NCBI GenBank assembly: GCA_963770315.1
Contig: CAVYPC010000002.1
Coordinates: 1,736,001-1,800,000 of the forward strand
Direction of reading: 5' to 3'
Origin: VRUE01 sp963770315
GTDB lineage: Bacteria > Actinomycetota > Thermoleophilia > Solirubrobacterales > 70-9
DNA length: 64,000 nucleotides
Both the position numbers and the translations under genes were made by a program. Position 1 is the first letter of the stretch, and each line of letters begins with the position of its first letter. This document shows positions 41,251 through 51,346 of the stretch, one piece after another. The notes under the pieces were generated by a model. The model searched no databases and was not told where the DNA came from. It saw only the letters and a list, made by a program, of their open reading frames with translations.

Positions 41251-41652
41251 TCAGTCAGGCGTCATGCCTGAAGTCGCCCCAGCACTGGTCCACACCCTGA
41301 CGATGTCGCGGATCGAGAGCACGCCGACGAGGTTCCCGTCCTCGAAGACGACGAGGTGACGGATGCCGCGCGTCGACATCTCCGAGGCGGCGTGCTCGAG
41401 GCTCCAGTCGGGCGAGGCGGCGACAACGCCCTCGCTCATGTGCTCGGCAACGAGCTCCACGTCCGGATCCTCCCCGAGCCCGAGCGAGTTGAGGATGTCG
41501 CGCTCGGTGACTATCGCCGGCACGGGCCGCTCGTCGTCGACCACCAGAGCCGCCCCGGTGCCCTTCTCGACCATCATCGCGGCCGCCTCGCGCAGCGTGT
41601 GCGAGGGGCCGACGGTCAGCACAACCCCCGACATCCCGTCCCGTACCTGCAT
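41251..41652 (-). CDS. CBS-domain pair protein
   Basis: 133 residues made of two CBS motifs: DGMSGVVLTVGPSHTLREAA, GAALVVDDERPVPAIVTERD, then HMSEGVVAASPDWSLEHAAS and IRHLVVFEDGNLVGVLSIRD. CBS pairs bind adenosine nucleotides and act as energy or redox sensors; stand-alone pairs of this size usually act on a partner protein. It stands alone and is divergent from the cytochrome c gene (140-bp gap). Its stop abuts the nested inverted repeat. A related CBS protein is encoded at 60455. Confidence 0.9.
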   Translation of the reverse strand: MQVRDGMSGVVLTVGPSHTLREAAAMMVEKGTGAALVVDDERPVPAIVTERDILNSLGLGEDPDVELVAEHMSEGVVAASPDWSLEHAASEMSTRGIRHLVVFEDGNLVGVLSIRDIVRVWTSAGATSGMTPD

Positions 41653-41792
41653 TCTCGTCCCTCTCCCTTCGCGGCTCGCGGGTTAGTGAGAATCGCCTCA
41701 AGCCTACCCGACGAACGACGCCTGGCAAGTCGCGTTTTGGAGCGGCCTTGACGTGGGCTCATCCCTATAGACTCCGGCGCGCTCCGCGCCGC

Positions 41793-42503
41793 ATGACGAT
41801 GCTCAAGCCACCGAACCCGATCCGACCCCTGCTCGCCCTCGCCGCCCTGGCGGCGGTCGCCCTGGCCGCCTCCGGCTGCGGCACGAGCACGGCCGACGAG
41901 CAGCGGGGTCGCGTTCTCTTCGTGCAGAAATGCGGCGTTTGCCACACCATGGCCGAGGCTGGCACGACCGCCCAGATCGGGCCCAACCTCGACGACGCCT
42001 TCGCCGCCGCGCGCGCCGCGGGGGAGGGAGGCGAAACGATCGAAGGGATCGTCGAAGCCCAGGTCGAGTACCCACGGCCGAGCAACGACGACCCCGCCGT
42101 CTCGATGCCGGCGGACGTGGTCACCGGCCAGGATCTGGACGACGTCGCCGCCTACGTCGGCCGCTACGCGGGCGTGCCGGGAGCGGCGCCGCCCAAGGTG
42201 CCCGGCGGGCCCGGCGCCCAGGTCTTCGCCAACAACGGCTGCGGCGGTTGCCACACCCTTGCCGCGGCCGAATCGGGCGGGACCACCGGCCCCAACCTGG
42301 ACGAAGCGCTGCCGGGCCAGACGGCGAAGATGGTCGAAGAGTCGATCGCCGACCCGAACGCCGAGATCGTCAAGGGCTACCCGGCCAATGTGATGCCGCA
42401 GAACTTCGCTCAGACGCTGAGCCCCAAAGAACTCGAAGACCTGGTCCAGTACCTGCTGCAGAGCACGGGATCCGGCGGCGGCTCGAAGAGCAAGGGCGGC
42501 TGA
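41793..42503 (+). CDS. Membrane-anchored dihaem cytochrome c
   Basis: 236 residues from the ATG at 41793. A lipoprotein-type signal (ALAALAAVALAASGCGTS, lipobox ASGC) anchors it outside the membrane. Two class I cytochrome c domains follow: CGVCHTMAE near residue 47, and CGGCHTLAAA near 154. The corresponding methionine ligands are probably in VSMPADVVT and NVMPQNFAQTLSPKELEDL. It could carry electrons from a bc1-type complex to the canonical oxidase. It lies between the CBS gene and ctaA, in the same cluster as both oxidase sets. Confidence 0.9.
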   Translation: MTMLKPPNPIRPLLALAALAAVALAASGCGTSTADEQRGRVLFVQKCGVCHTMAEAGTTAQIGPNLDDAFAAARAAGEGGETIEGIVEAQVEYPRPSNDDPAVSMPADVVTGQDLDDVAAYVGRYAGVPGAAPPKVPGGPGAQVFANNGCGGCHTLAAAESGGTTGPNLDEALPGQTAKMVEESIADPNAEIVKGYPANVMPQNFAQTLSPKELEDLVQYLLQSTGSGGGSKSKGG

Positions 42504-42546
42504 GCTCCCGCGGCCGAGCCCGGCCGCTGACATCATCTCGGCAACG

Positions 42547-43527
<981 letters not shown>

Positions 43528-43648
43528 ATACGTTCGTCTCAGCCGTAGGACATGAATGTCGTGCCGCAATGACCGAATCTCCTCGCGCAGCCGTCGAAAC
43601 TCAGCTCTCGTCAGCTGCTCGAGTTCATCGACCCTAGGGCAATTCCCA

Positions 43649-44311
43649 CTAGATCCCTACCCTGCCATGAGTCTGCTCGACCGCCAAGTCGACGACCACG
43701 TGGGTGATCGGCAGGGCGATCTCACTGCGAGCCCGCTCGACCACCCCGTGCTCCAGCCAGCGCGAGCGCTGCGGCGGGTGGGTCGAGATCACGATCTCGT
43801 CGGCTGAGAAGACGCGCAGCGCGTCCTCGATCGCCACGTTGGGATCGGAGTCGCCGATCTCACCCTTGGCCTTCAGGCCCAGTTCGTCGATCGCGATCAG
43901 CGACAGCTCCATCCTCTGGCGCGCCAGCTCGATCGCTTCGTCGACGTCCGACGCCCAGTGGGACGCCCGGGAACCGACCAGAGCCGGCGTCACGACCAGG
44001 ATCCGGCAGTCCCTATTGCGGCAGCGCTCGCGAATCTCCTCCAGCAGGGGCTCGCCGCCGACGGTCTCGTTGGCGACGACGAGCAGCCGGTGCTTGCCGT
44101 CACCGCCGCGGGTCAGCTCGACACTGCGCGGGAGAGAGCCCCGAGAGCTGCGATAGGCAACCCCCGCCCCGAAGCCGAGCAGCGCCGCCGCCCAGACGAC
44201 CCCGAATACCGGCCGGGTCAGCAACGTCAGCCCGATCACCGACACCGCCGCCACCCCGATCACAACCACCCACCGAAACGCGTCAGCCTCGGATCTCAGT
44301 GGATTGTGCAT
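43649..44311 (-). CDS. Membrane-anchored universal-stress-like protein
   Basis: 220 residues: two N-terminal membrane helices (about 14-32 and 36-51) followed by an alpha/beta domain (HRLLVVANETVGGEPLLEEI, CRILVVTPALVGS, VFSADEIVISTHPP, WLEHGVVERAR, ITHVVVDL). The domain is the same as in the soluble protein encoded at 45991-46869 (DEVLISTFAG, WLDEDLIGRTR). It resembles universal stress or nucleotide-binding domains, but the GxxGxxxxS ATP signature is not evident. It is divergent from nothing obvious, 147 bp from the secreted protein gene, and tail-to-tail with ctaA. Confidence 0.8.
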   Translation of the reverse strand: MHNPLRSEADAFRWVVVIGVAAVSVIGLTLLTRPVFGVVWAAALLGFGAGVAYRSSRGSLPRSVELTRGGDGKHRLLVVANETVGGEPLLEEIRERCRNRDCRILVVTPALVGSRASHWASDVDEAIELARQRMELSLIAIDELGLKAKGEIGDSDPNVAIEDALRVFSADEIVISTHPPQRSRWLEHGVVERARSEIALPITHVVVDLAVEQTHGRVGI

Positions 44312-44394
44312 ACCACTAGTTTTACCGTAGAGAGAGAATCTAAACCCATTGGGAGCACAAGCAGCGGTTTTGCCCGCCGGCAGGAGGATGCTGG

Positions 44395-44438
44395 ATCGGG
44401 GTCACTCCCAAACATGGCGGTGCGGGAGCAACCCCGAT
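44395..44438 (-). terminator. Hairpin downstream of the secreted protein gene
   Basis: ATCGGGGT..CTCCC pairs with GGGAG..ACCCCGAT (two internal mismatches, 14-base loop), 20 bp after the stop codon at 44459 on the minus strand. No U-tract follows; probable transcription terminator. Confidence 0.5.
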
Positions 44439-44458
44439 GTTCCCGTTGCAGGCAAGCC

Positions 44459-45109
44459 TCAGCCGATATCGAAGCCGATCGTTTTGCCTTCTTTGTCCTT
44501 AGCGGTCACGGTGCTGGTCCCGCTATAAGTGCTGGTGGATTCCGCTGGCCCACACACCACGGCGGTACCGGTAATCCGTTTGTATTTGATGCCGGCGATT
44601 TCCCAGGTGACTTTGATCCCGTTAGTGCCGCCCAGGTTTTCGTGGGTTACTTTTTCGCCTTCGTTCGCGAAAATTTCGTATTTGCAAAGCAGTTCGGTGT
44701 GTTTGGCGTCGTTGTAAACGCTTACGTGATGTGTGTAGCCTTTTTCACATTTTGTCCTTGTGAAGAAGAAAAGGATATTGTAGTGATCAAGCCCTGCTTC
44801 GCAGGATGCCGTTGTTGTCGATGGCAGTTTTACTCCACCGATCAGGGTCGTGCATTCGCTGTATTTGGGAATGAGTTTGACTTTTTCCGATGCTTCGGTC
44901 AATTCGCCGCTGATTGTGGTGGCACATTCGAATTTTCGACCCCCAGCGAAGGTGAAGGTGTGTACACCTGACGCTGAGTGCAGGGTCGCGGGATACGATC
45001 CCGCTGTAAATTTTTCCCCTTCGTCGGCTGAGCCGATAGAGGCAACCATGACGCTCACCGCAAGAGCCGCGAGGATCGCCGGCCCGAGGATCTTGAGACT
45101 GCGAGTCAT
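44459..45109 (-). CDS. Secreted beta-rich protein of a lineage-specific family
   Basis: 216 residues. A signal peptide (MTRSLKILGPAILAALAVSV, then MVASIGSADE) ends near residue 28. The mature part is beta-rich with cysteines (FECATTISGEL, YSECTTLIGGV, ASCEAGLDHY, RTKCEKGY, ELLCKYEI, VVCGPAES), and it ends STSTYSGTSTVTAKDKEGK. Similar repeated secreted proteins are numerous in Solirubrobacterales genomes (memory). The gene has clearly lower GC than its neighbours (many AAA, TTT, GAA codons), which suggests a different expression or transfer history. A promoter is likely in the AT-rich 45180-45240 stretch. Confidence 0.82.
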   Translation of the reverse strand: MTRSLKILGPAILAALAVSVMVASIGSADEGEKFTAGSYPATLHSASGVHTFTFAGGRKFECATTISGELTEASEKVKLIPKYSECTTLIGGVKLPSTTTASCEAGLDHYNILFFFTRTKCEKGYTHHVSVYNDAKHTELLCKYEIFANEGEKVTHENLGGTNGIKVTWEIAGIKYKRITGTAVVCGPAESTSTYSGTSTVTAKDKEGKTIGFDIG

Positions 45110-45300
45110 CTGATCGTTCCTTTCGCTAAGCCGCGCGCTTCAGACCTCGTCGAAACAAGCGGTGCGCGACTGTTTCCCTGCGATCAATAGGCGCTCGTCG
45201 ATTTTTCCTCAATTAATCCTTTGTTAAGGACCATGCGGGGAAGGTTTTGCTTTCCGCGTCCGCACAAATCTGCCTGCACTGTGCGTTTGGGGCGCATGCA

Positions 45301-45322
45301 CGCGCGCGAATCGGCGCGCGCG
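45301..45322 (-). terminator. GC-rich hairpin downstream of ctaE
   Basis: CGCGCGCG (45301-45308) and CGCGCGCG (45315-45322) form an 8-bp self-complementary stem with loop AATCGG, about 43 bp after the ctaE stop. Probably the end of the minus-strand oxidase operon; no U-tract. Confidence 0.45.
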
Positions 45323-45364
45323 AAATCGGCCTTAGAGCCTGCGGAGAATGGCCGGACTGGCGCG

Positions 45365-45991
45365 CTAGAGGATATATACGGCGGTGTAAACGATCAGCCA
45401 CATGACGTCGACGAAGTGCCAGTAGATCCCCGGCACCTCGACGCCCAGATGATCCTCGGCCTTGGGGCCGAAATGGCCGCGGAAGGCGCGGATCGTGGCG
45501 AAGCTGAGCAGCATCAGGCCGACGAAGACGTGGGCGCCGTGGAGACCGGTGAGGCCGTAGAAGATCGAGCCGAAGGCGAGGTCGCGCGCGCTGAAGCCGA
45601 TGTGGACGTACTCGTTGATCTGGATGAAGAGGAAGGTGGCGCCGAGCAGCCAGGTCAGGACAAGGCCCAGTTTCAGACCTTTCTTGTTTCCGCGGCGGAT
45701 CGACTCCAGCGCATAGTGAATGGTGAAGCTCGAGGAGACGAGGATCGCCGTGTTGACGCCGGCGACGGCAACAGGCAACTCGTAGGGATGCGGTGGCCAG
45801 GTCGGCGGGTGGACGACGACCCGGAGGAAGAAGTAGGAGGCGAAGAAGGCGCCGAACAGCATCACCTCGGAGACGATGAAGAGCAGGATCCCCAGCGTCT
45901 GGCGATCGATGCGGGAGCTCTGGTTGGCCTCCGGGGGGCCGTGATGCTCCTCCTCGTGGGTGTGGCCGAGTGCGACCGTTGCGCTCTCCAT
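45365..45991 (-). CDS. ctaE: Cytochrome c oxidase subunit III
   Basis: 208 residues with five membrane helices. Subunit III motifs: LGILLFIVSEVMLFGAFFAS (conserved Glu in helix), YALESIRRGNKKGLKLGLVL, FYGLTGLHGAHVFVGLMLLS and VPGIYWHFVDVMWLIVYTAV (WHFVD). It is the last gene of the canonical oxidase operon ctaC-ctaD-stress protein-ctaE. The ATG at 45991 overlaps the stop of the preceding gene (45991-45993). The five-helix length is typical for actinobacterial subunit III. Confidence 0.95.
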   Translation of the reverse strand: MESATVALGHTHEEEHHGPPEANQSSRIDRQTLGILLFIVSEVMLFGAFFASYFFLRVVVHPPTWPPHPYELPVAVAGVNTAILVSSSFTIHYALESIRRGNKKGLKLGLVLTWLLGATFLFIQINEYVHIGFSARDLAFGSIFYGLTGLHGAHVFVGLMLLSFATIRAFRGHFGPKAEDHLGVEVPGIYWHFVDVMWLIVYTAVYIL

Positions 45992-46869
45992 CAGGATTCC
46001 CCCCCATCGGCCACGGACGCTGCGACCGTCTCGGCCGGACGACCGACCTCGAGGTGCTCGACCGGCTTCTCGGTGATCTCACGGGTACGGCCGATCAGGT
46101 CCTCGTCGAGCCAGCGCGAGTCCTCGCCGGCGAAGGTCGAGATCAGCACCTCGTCGATCCGGTAGTGCTCGATCGCGTTCTGAACGGCGTGGAAGGGGTC
46201 GGGGCTCATCGGCTGCCCGGTGGCATCGACGTCGACCCGGTACAGCTCGGCCAGGGTCGAGGCGAGGTCGCGGACGATTTCCGCCTCGGAGACGCCCTCG
46301 GCACGCGGGCAGATGATCGTGTAGCGATGCGGGCGCTCGCCGGCCCGTTCCGTCAGCCTCTTGACCAGATCCGGCGTCGCCACCGTCTGGGTTGCGACGA
46401 CGAGGGTGTGGATCACATCCCAACGGATCGAGTCGTCCTCGATCCGGACTGGGATGTGGGTGATCCCGACCTCGGGCTCGAAGCGGCTCCTGGCCCACTC
46501 GACCAGGTCTTTGCGGGCGAAGCCGAAGCGGCTCTCGGGCAGGCAGGAGAGCAGCACCTCGCCCGGTTCGTGGGCGCGCACCGCATCGTCAAGGGCCAGC
46601 GCCGGATCCCGATCCATCACCTCGCCGACCGACTCGATCCCGTACTCGGCGAGGATCGACATCGTCACCTCGACCCTTGCCCGGGCCGCGTCGCGCAGCT
46701 CGCCGCTATCGATCAGCTGGCCGACAGCAGGCTGATTCTGGGGCGCCGCGACAGCGACGAGAGGGACCTCCTCGGCGCGCTCGCGGACGGCCTGGAGCAG
46801 CTTGCGGCCACCGGCGACCTCGTTGAGGAAGACCAGGAGCGGCTGTGCCTGCGCGCCCTCCGCGCTCAT
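45991..46869 (-). CDS. Universal-stress-like protein within the oxidase operon
   Basis: 292 residues from the ATG at 46869, overlapping the ctaD stop by four bases. It contains two similar alpha/beta domains: QPLLVFLNEVAGGRKLLQAV with EVLLSCLPESRFGF, and TLVVATQTVATPDLVKRLTE, RYTIICPRAEGV, DEVLISTFAGEDSRWLDEDL. The second is paralogous to the protein at 43649-44311. Although the whole region 45991-48804 is open in this one phase, only this part is coding in that phase. Coupling to oxidase genes suggests a role in regulation or assembly of respiration; no direct evidence. Confidence 0.85.
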   Translation of the reverse strand: MSAEGAQAQPLLVFLNEVAGGRKLLQAVRERAEEVPLVAVAAPQNQPAVGQLIDSGELRDAARARVEVTMSILAEYGIESVGEVMDRDPALALDDAVRAHEPGEVLLSCLPESRFGFARKDLVEWARSRFEPEVGITHIPVRIEDDSIRWDVIHTLVVATQTVATPDLVKRLTERAGERPHRYTIICPRAEGVSEAEIVRDLASTLAELYRVDVDATGQPMSPDPFHAVQNAIEHYRIDEVLISTFAGEDSRWLDEDLIGRTREITEKPVEHLEVGRPAETVAASVADGGES

Positions 46870-48771
46870 GGCGAGCCCACCACGGTCGGCTCGGGTTTGG
46901 CGATCTCGGCGCCTTCGCCGGCCATGATCGCGTGGCGAGCGCCGGGGACGCCGTACTCGTAGGGCCCACCGACCACGCGCGGAATCTCGTCGAAGTTGTA
47001 GATCGGCGGCGGCGAGGAGACCTGCCACTCGATCGAGTTCGCCCGCCAGGGGTTGGCCACGGCGCGCGGCCCGAAGCGCCAGCTGACGATCATGTTGTAG
47101 AGGAAGACGAGCTGGCAGGCGCCGAGGAAGAAGGCGCAGACGCTGATCAGCAGGTTCCAGTTGCCGAACTGGGTCGCGTAGTCGGCAACGCGGCGCGGCA
47201 TCCCGTCCATCCCCACCCAGTGCATCGGGATGAAGGTCCCCCAGGTTCCGACCAGCGTGCCCCAGAAGTGGACCCGGCCCAGTTTCTCGTCGTACATCCG
47301 CCCCGTCATCTTCGGGAACCAGTGATAGATGCCGGCGAAGATCGTGAAGACCGAGCCGCCGAAGAGGACGAAGTGGATGTGGGCGACGATGAAGTAGGTG
47401 TCGGAGACGTGGATGTCGATCGGCACCATGCCGAGCATGACGCCGCTGATCCCGCCGATCGTGAAGGTGACGATGAAGGCGAGCGCAAATAACATCGCCG
47501 TCGAGTAGGTGTGGATCTTGCCGAAGTAGAGCGTCCCCAGCCAGGAGAAGATCTTGATCCCGGTCGGCACCGCGATCAACAGCGTCGTCATCATCATCGG
47601 CACCCGCAGCCAGCTGAACATGCCGGCGACGAACATGTGGTGGGCCCAGACCGAGTAGCTGAGGACGACGATGCCGATCAGCGCCAGGGCCATCAGCCGG
47701 TAGCCGAAGATCGGCTTGCGGGCGTGGGTCGAGATGACCTCGGAGATGATCCCGAATCCGGGCAGCATCATGATGTAGACGGCCGGGTGCGAGTAGAACC
47801 AGAAGATGTGCTGGTAGCTGATCACGTCGCCGCCGCCGGCGAACTGGAAGAAGTTGGTGTGGAGGACGCGGTCGAAGAGGACCATGAACTGGGCGCCGGC
47901 GATGAACGGCGTCGCGGCGACGACCAGCAGCGAGGTCGAGAGGTTGGCCCAGACCAGCAGCGGCATCCGCCAGAAGGTCATCCCGGGCGCACGCATGGTG
48001 ATGATCGTGACCAGGAAGTTGAGCGCGGTGGCGATCGAGGAGGCGCCGGCGAACTGAACGCCGAGGTTGAAGAACGACTGGCCCAGCGGGGCGCCGGTCG
48101 AGAGCGGCGCATAGCCGGTCCAGCCGGCGTCGAAGGCGCCGCCGGGGGCGAGGAAGCTGCCGATGAAGAGCAGGCCGGCGAGCGGCAGCATCCAGAAGCT
48201 GAGCGCGTTGAGGCGCGGGAAGGCCATGTCCGGTGCGCCGATCATCAAGCGGCAGCACGTAGTTGGCGATCCCGGCGAAGACGGGGATGACGAAGACGAA
48301 GATCATCAGCACCGCGTGGGTGGAGAAGAGGCTGTTGTAGGTCGCCGCGTCGACGATCTGGGTGCCCGGCTGCGCCAGCTCGGCCCGGATCAACATCGCC
48401 ATCAGGCCGCCCACGAAGAAGAAGAAGAAGGTCGTGCAGATGTACTGGATGCCGATCACCTTGTGATCGGTGTTGAAGCGGAAGTAGTCCTTCCAGCTCT
48501 TGGCGCCGTGCTGGGAGTGGTCCTCGGGGATCGTCGGCATCCCGGCGGCCCAGCGCAGCCAGTAGTCGAAGCAGCCGAAGCCGGCGAGGAAGCCAAGCGG
48601 GCCGGTGATCAGCGGCACGACGACGTGCGGGTAGCCGGTCTGTTCGGTCTGCCAGATGGGCAGGCCGGAGATGTCGCGAAGGACGACGACGAGGCCGACG
48701 CCGAAGGCAGCGGCGACGATTGCGCCCAGGATCCCCCGGATCCATCCCGGTTGCTTGATCGCAGCCACCAT
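46866..48771 (-). CDS. ctaD: Cytochrome c oxidase subunit I, interrupted by one-base frameshift
   Basis: Start ATG 48771 (MVAAIKQPGWIRG). The first 174 codons run to NYVLPL; the protein then continues one base later as MIGAPDMAFPRLNALSFWML in the other phase to the stop at 46866. Removing one T near 48247 (CTTGATG to CTGATG) restores a complete protein of about 634 residues. All ligands are present: STHAVLMIF (heme), FYSHPAVYIM, VWAHHMF, DTYFIVAHIHFVLFGG, plus IYHWFPKMTGR. An N-terminal extension has two extra membrane segments. Either a sequencing/assembly error or a real inactivating mutation; an essential-looking gene favours error. Confidence 0.92.
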
Positions 48772-48784
48772 CAGATCGCCTCCA

Positions 48785-49579
48785 TTATGCCCCGCCCGCA
48801 CCAACGGGCTGCGTCGGGTTGGTTTCCGTGTCTTGCTGGATCGACTCCATCAGGGGCGCCGGCACCTTTTCCTGCAGGCCGCCGACCCATTTGCGGAAAT
48901 CGGCCGGCGGTTCGACCACGACCTTCGCCCGCATCGAGGCGTGGCCGAAGCCGCAGAGCTCGGTGCAGATCAGCTGGTAGGTGCCGACCTTGTCCGGGGT
49001 GACGATCGCGGTCGTCGTGATCCCTGGCACGTTGTCTTTCTTGATCCGCCACTCGGGCACCCAGAAGGAGTGGATGACGTCCTGGGAGTGCATCTTGAAC
49101 TGGACCTGGCGATCGACCGGGACGTGCAGCTCGCCCTGCGAGTAGGCGTTGCCTTTGCCGGGGTAGCCGAAGCTCCAGGCGTACTGCTGGGAGAAGACGT
49201 CGACCGTGAGCGGGTTCTTGTGCAGCTCTTCGATGTCGTGCAGCACCGACCAGCTGTAGCCGCCGCCGAAGAGGACGATGATCGTCGGGATCAGCGTCCA
49301 GGCGATCTCGAGCCGGGTGTTGCCGTGGATCGGCTCGCCGTCGGATTCGTCGCCGGGCTTGACTTTGAATTTCCACAAGGCGTAGAAGAGCATCACCATC
49401 ACCAGCGAGAAGACGAAGGCCGAGAGGACGATCATCACGTCGAGCAGCGTGTCGATCTTCGGCGCCGCCGTGGAAGCCTGCTGGCCGTCCCAATCGATCT
49501 GCAGCATCACCACGGAAATAGCCGCGGCCAGGACAATGGTGGCGGCGAACATCTTCGCTATCGGGAGGCGACCGATCAT
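48785..49579 (-). CDS. ctaC: Cytochrome c oxidase subunit II with CuA site
   Basis: 264 residues. Two membrane segments (about 8-26 and 46-70) and a cupredoxin domain (FSQQYAWSFGYP, GELHVPVDRQVQFKMHSQDV). The CuA ligands are complete: IHSFWVPEW, then LICTELCGFGHASM (Cys, Glu, Cys, His, Met). It accepts electrons from cytochrome c outside the membrane. First gene of the minus-strand operon, 13 bp before ctaD. There is no cytochrome c fusion domain and no lipobox. Comparison with the CuA-less homologue at 37436 is instructive. Confidence 0.95.
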   Translation of the reverse strand: MIGRLPIAKMFAATIVLAAAISVVMLQIDWDGQQASTAAPKIDTLLDVMIVLSAFVFSLVMVMLFYALWKFKVKPGDESDGEPIHGNTRLEIAWTLIPTIIVLFGGGYSWSVLHDIEELHKNPLTVDVFSQQYAWSFGYPGKGNAYSQGELHVPVDRQVQFKMHSQDVIHSFWVPEWRIKKDNVPGITTTAIVTPDKVGTYQLICTELCGFGHASMRAKVVVEPPADFRKWVGGLQEKVPAPLMESIQQDTETNPTQPVGAGGA

Positions 49580-49594
49580 CGGCGGGGGCGCATT

Positions 49595-50987
49595 CTATGC
49601 AAGCGGCAGACGGTCAAGCTCGCCCCGCGAAGCGGCGATCATGCCGCGGGCCACGCCCTCCCAGCTCCAGAGCCGCCGGGCGGTGGCGACAAGTGCCTCC
49701 CGCGCCGTATCGCGCCGCTCCCCGGGAAGCTCGAGCCAGGCATTTATCCGCTCCGCGAAGGCTTCGATCGCCCCTTCCTCGACCGAGAAGGAGACAAGAC
49801 CGGCAACCTCGGCAGGCAGCGCCGCCGCCAGCTGTCGCGAGACCTCCAGCATCCCCGAGTGCCCCGCCGAGACCGGCAGCACCCCGCAGGCAGCGGCCTC
49901 CGCGGCGACCATCCCGAAGGCCTCCGGGAAGGTGCTGGGCATGACCAGGACCTCCGCATCCGGCAGCAGCCCGGCGACCTCGTCGTGCTCGAGCCGGCCG
50001 ATGAGCTCGATCGAATCGGCGATACCTCGTGCCGCATCCAGGTAGCCATCGGGCAGATCGGCGAGGAACGCGCCGAGGATCGGCAGTGGCGCCTCCTCGC
50101 CGCCCTCGAGCCCCCAGCCAAGCTCCGCGACTTGGCGAGCGTCGTCGATGTCGCCGCGATCGAGAGCCGCCAGCAGGCGCCGCAGGCCCTGCTCGTACTC
50201 GCCGTAGCCGGCGATCTGCAGGCGGGCATCCGGATGCACGACTTTGACCAGAGGCCACGACGCGATGAGGAGATCGACCCCCTTGGAGACGATCAGCTTG
50301 CCGACGAAGACGACGCCCCGTGACATGGGGTCGGATCCATCGGGGCCGCGTTCGCGGCGAGTTCCCGCTGGACCCGACCCCATGTCACGGGGCCGAAAGA
50401 GCTTCGTATCTACGCCAGGGGGGCCAAGGCGAGTCTTCGCGCGCAGGCCGGGCACGTCCGGCAGCGCCGCCCAGAGCGACTCCGCCGTGTGGCGGGAGCC
50501 GACGAGAACGCAGCTGGCGGCGTTCATTCCCTCTTCGGCGTAGGGAAGGAAGCGGGGATGCGGTTTGACCGTGTACTCCAGCGCCGAGCCGTGGATCTTG
50601 GCGGCGAAGGAGCCGATGCCGGCGCGGGCGAGGATCGCCGGGCCCATCACCAGGTGGTTGGCGAGCGCGGCGTCGATGCCGCCGGTCGCTTCGGCGACAT
50701 CGCGAGCCGCGGCGACGTTGGCCTCGATGTAGCGGTCGAGCTCCGCGTCGGTCATCTCCGGGAAGGCCTTGACCTCGAAGCCCTCGTAAGGGTCTTTGAC
50801 GTAGACCGGGAGCAGGCCGTGGATGTCGGGATTGTGGATCTCGACCCCCTCGATCTCGACCTGGCGGTCCTGGCAGAGCAGATGGACCTCGTGCCCGAGG
50901 CCGGCCAAGGCGCGGGCGAGATTCGCCGTTGTAGATGTTGCTGCCGGTGCCGCGCAGCATGTAGCCATGAAAGAGCAGTATCCGCAT
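49595..50987 (-). CDS. Family 4-type glycosyltransferase with N-terminal frameshift and palindromic insertion
   Basis: The true start is ATG 50987 (MRILLFHGYMLRGTGSNIYN); after NIYN one extra base near 50926 shifts the frame to ANLARALAGLGHEVHLLCQD. With it removed the protein has about 463 residues. GT-B features: LLCQDRQVEIEG and ALANHLVMGPAI in the N-lobe, FVGKLIVSKGVDLLI, LQIAGYGEYE and VLVMPSTFPEAFGMVAAEAA (sugar-nucleotide Glu) in the C-lobe. Between LFRPR and VVFVGKL lies an unusual segment DMGSGPAGTRRERGPDGSDP, encoded by a 77-bp palindrome. It probably transfers a sugar to a lipid or glycan; acceptor unknown. Confidence 0.85.
50316..50392. repeat. 77-bp palindromic element inside the glycosyltransferase gene
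   Basis: CCCCGTGACATGGGGTCGG (50316-50334) and CCGACCCCATGTCACGGGG (50374-50392) are perfect 19-bp complements, extendable to 23 with one mismatch. GCCGCG/CGCGGC forms an inner stem at 50345-50358. It keeps the reading frame open and adds about 26 residues between two conserved blocks of the enzyme, like protein-coding palindromic elements known from Rickettsia. Confidence 0.75.
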
Positions 50988-51019
50988 CGCTGCCGCCCAA
51001 GCTATTAGTCTTCGCGGCC

Positions 51020-51292
51020 GTGAACGCGAAGCAGCTCTTCCGGATGCGGGCGCCGGCCTCGGGCCGCGAGGCCCTGGCCTACGCCGAGCCGGGCTCGGTC
51101 TACGTCGATCGGGAGACCGACGAGGAGATGGAGCCGGTGGCGATGGTGCTGCCGCTGGCCCCCTCCGCCTCCGCCCTGCCCCGCAGCCCGGAGAACCTGC
51201 GCGCCTGCCGCCGCTGCGATCAGCTGATCGGCCTGGACGTCAGCGATTGCCCGTACTGCGGTCTCAGGCAGAAGCCGTCTGAAGTCGGCTAG
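51020..51292 (+). CDS. Small protein with C-terminal zinc ribbon-like motif
   Basis: 90 residues from GTG 51020; longer open frames are shadows of the glycosyltransferase. It starts NAKQLFRMRAPASGREALAY, contains TDEEMEPVAMVLPLAP and ends LRACRRCDQLIGLDVSDCPY then CGLRQKPSEVG: CxxC-x11-CxxC, a zinc ribbon. No DNA- or protein-binding family is recognised. It is divergent from the glycosyltransferase (32 bp between starts) and followed by a very strong hairpin. Function unknown. Confidence 0.75.
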   Translation: MNAKQLFRMRAPASGREALAYAEPGSVYVDRETDEEMEPVAMVLPLAPSASALPRSPENLRACRRCDQLIGLDVSDCPYCGLRQKPSEVG

Positions 51293-51346
51293 ACGGTCGA
51301 TTCACGACCCCGTAGCCAGACAGAGAAGCCTGGCCGGTCTGCGGTC

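Noticed and set aside
45991..48804. Single 937-codon open frame across ctaD and the stress-like protein
   Set aside because: Only its two ends are coding in that phase; the middle is an out-of-phase reading of ctaD with arginine/proline-rich nonsense. The join results from the frameshift and the high GC.
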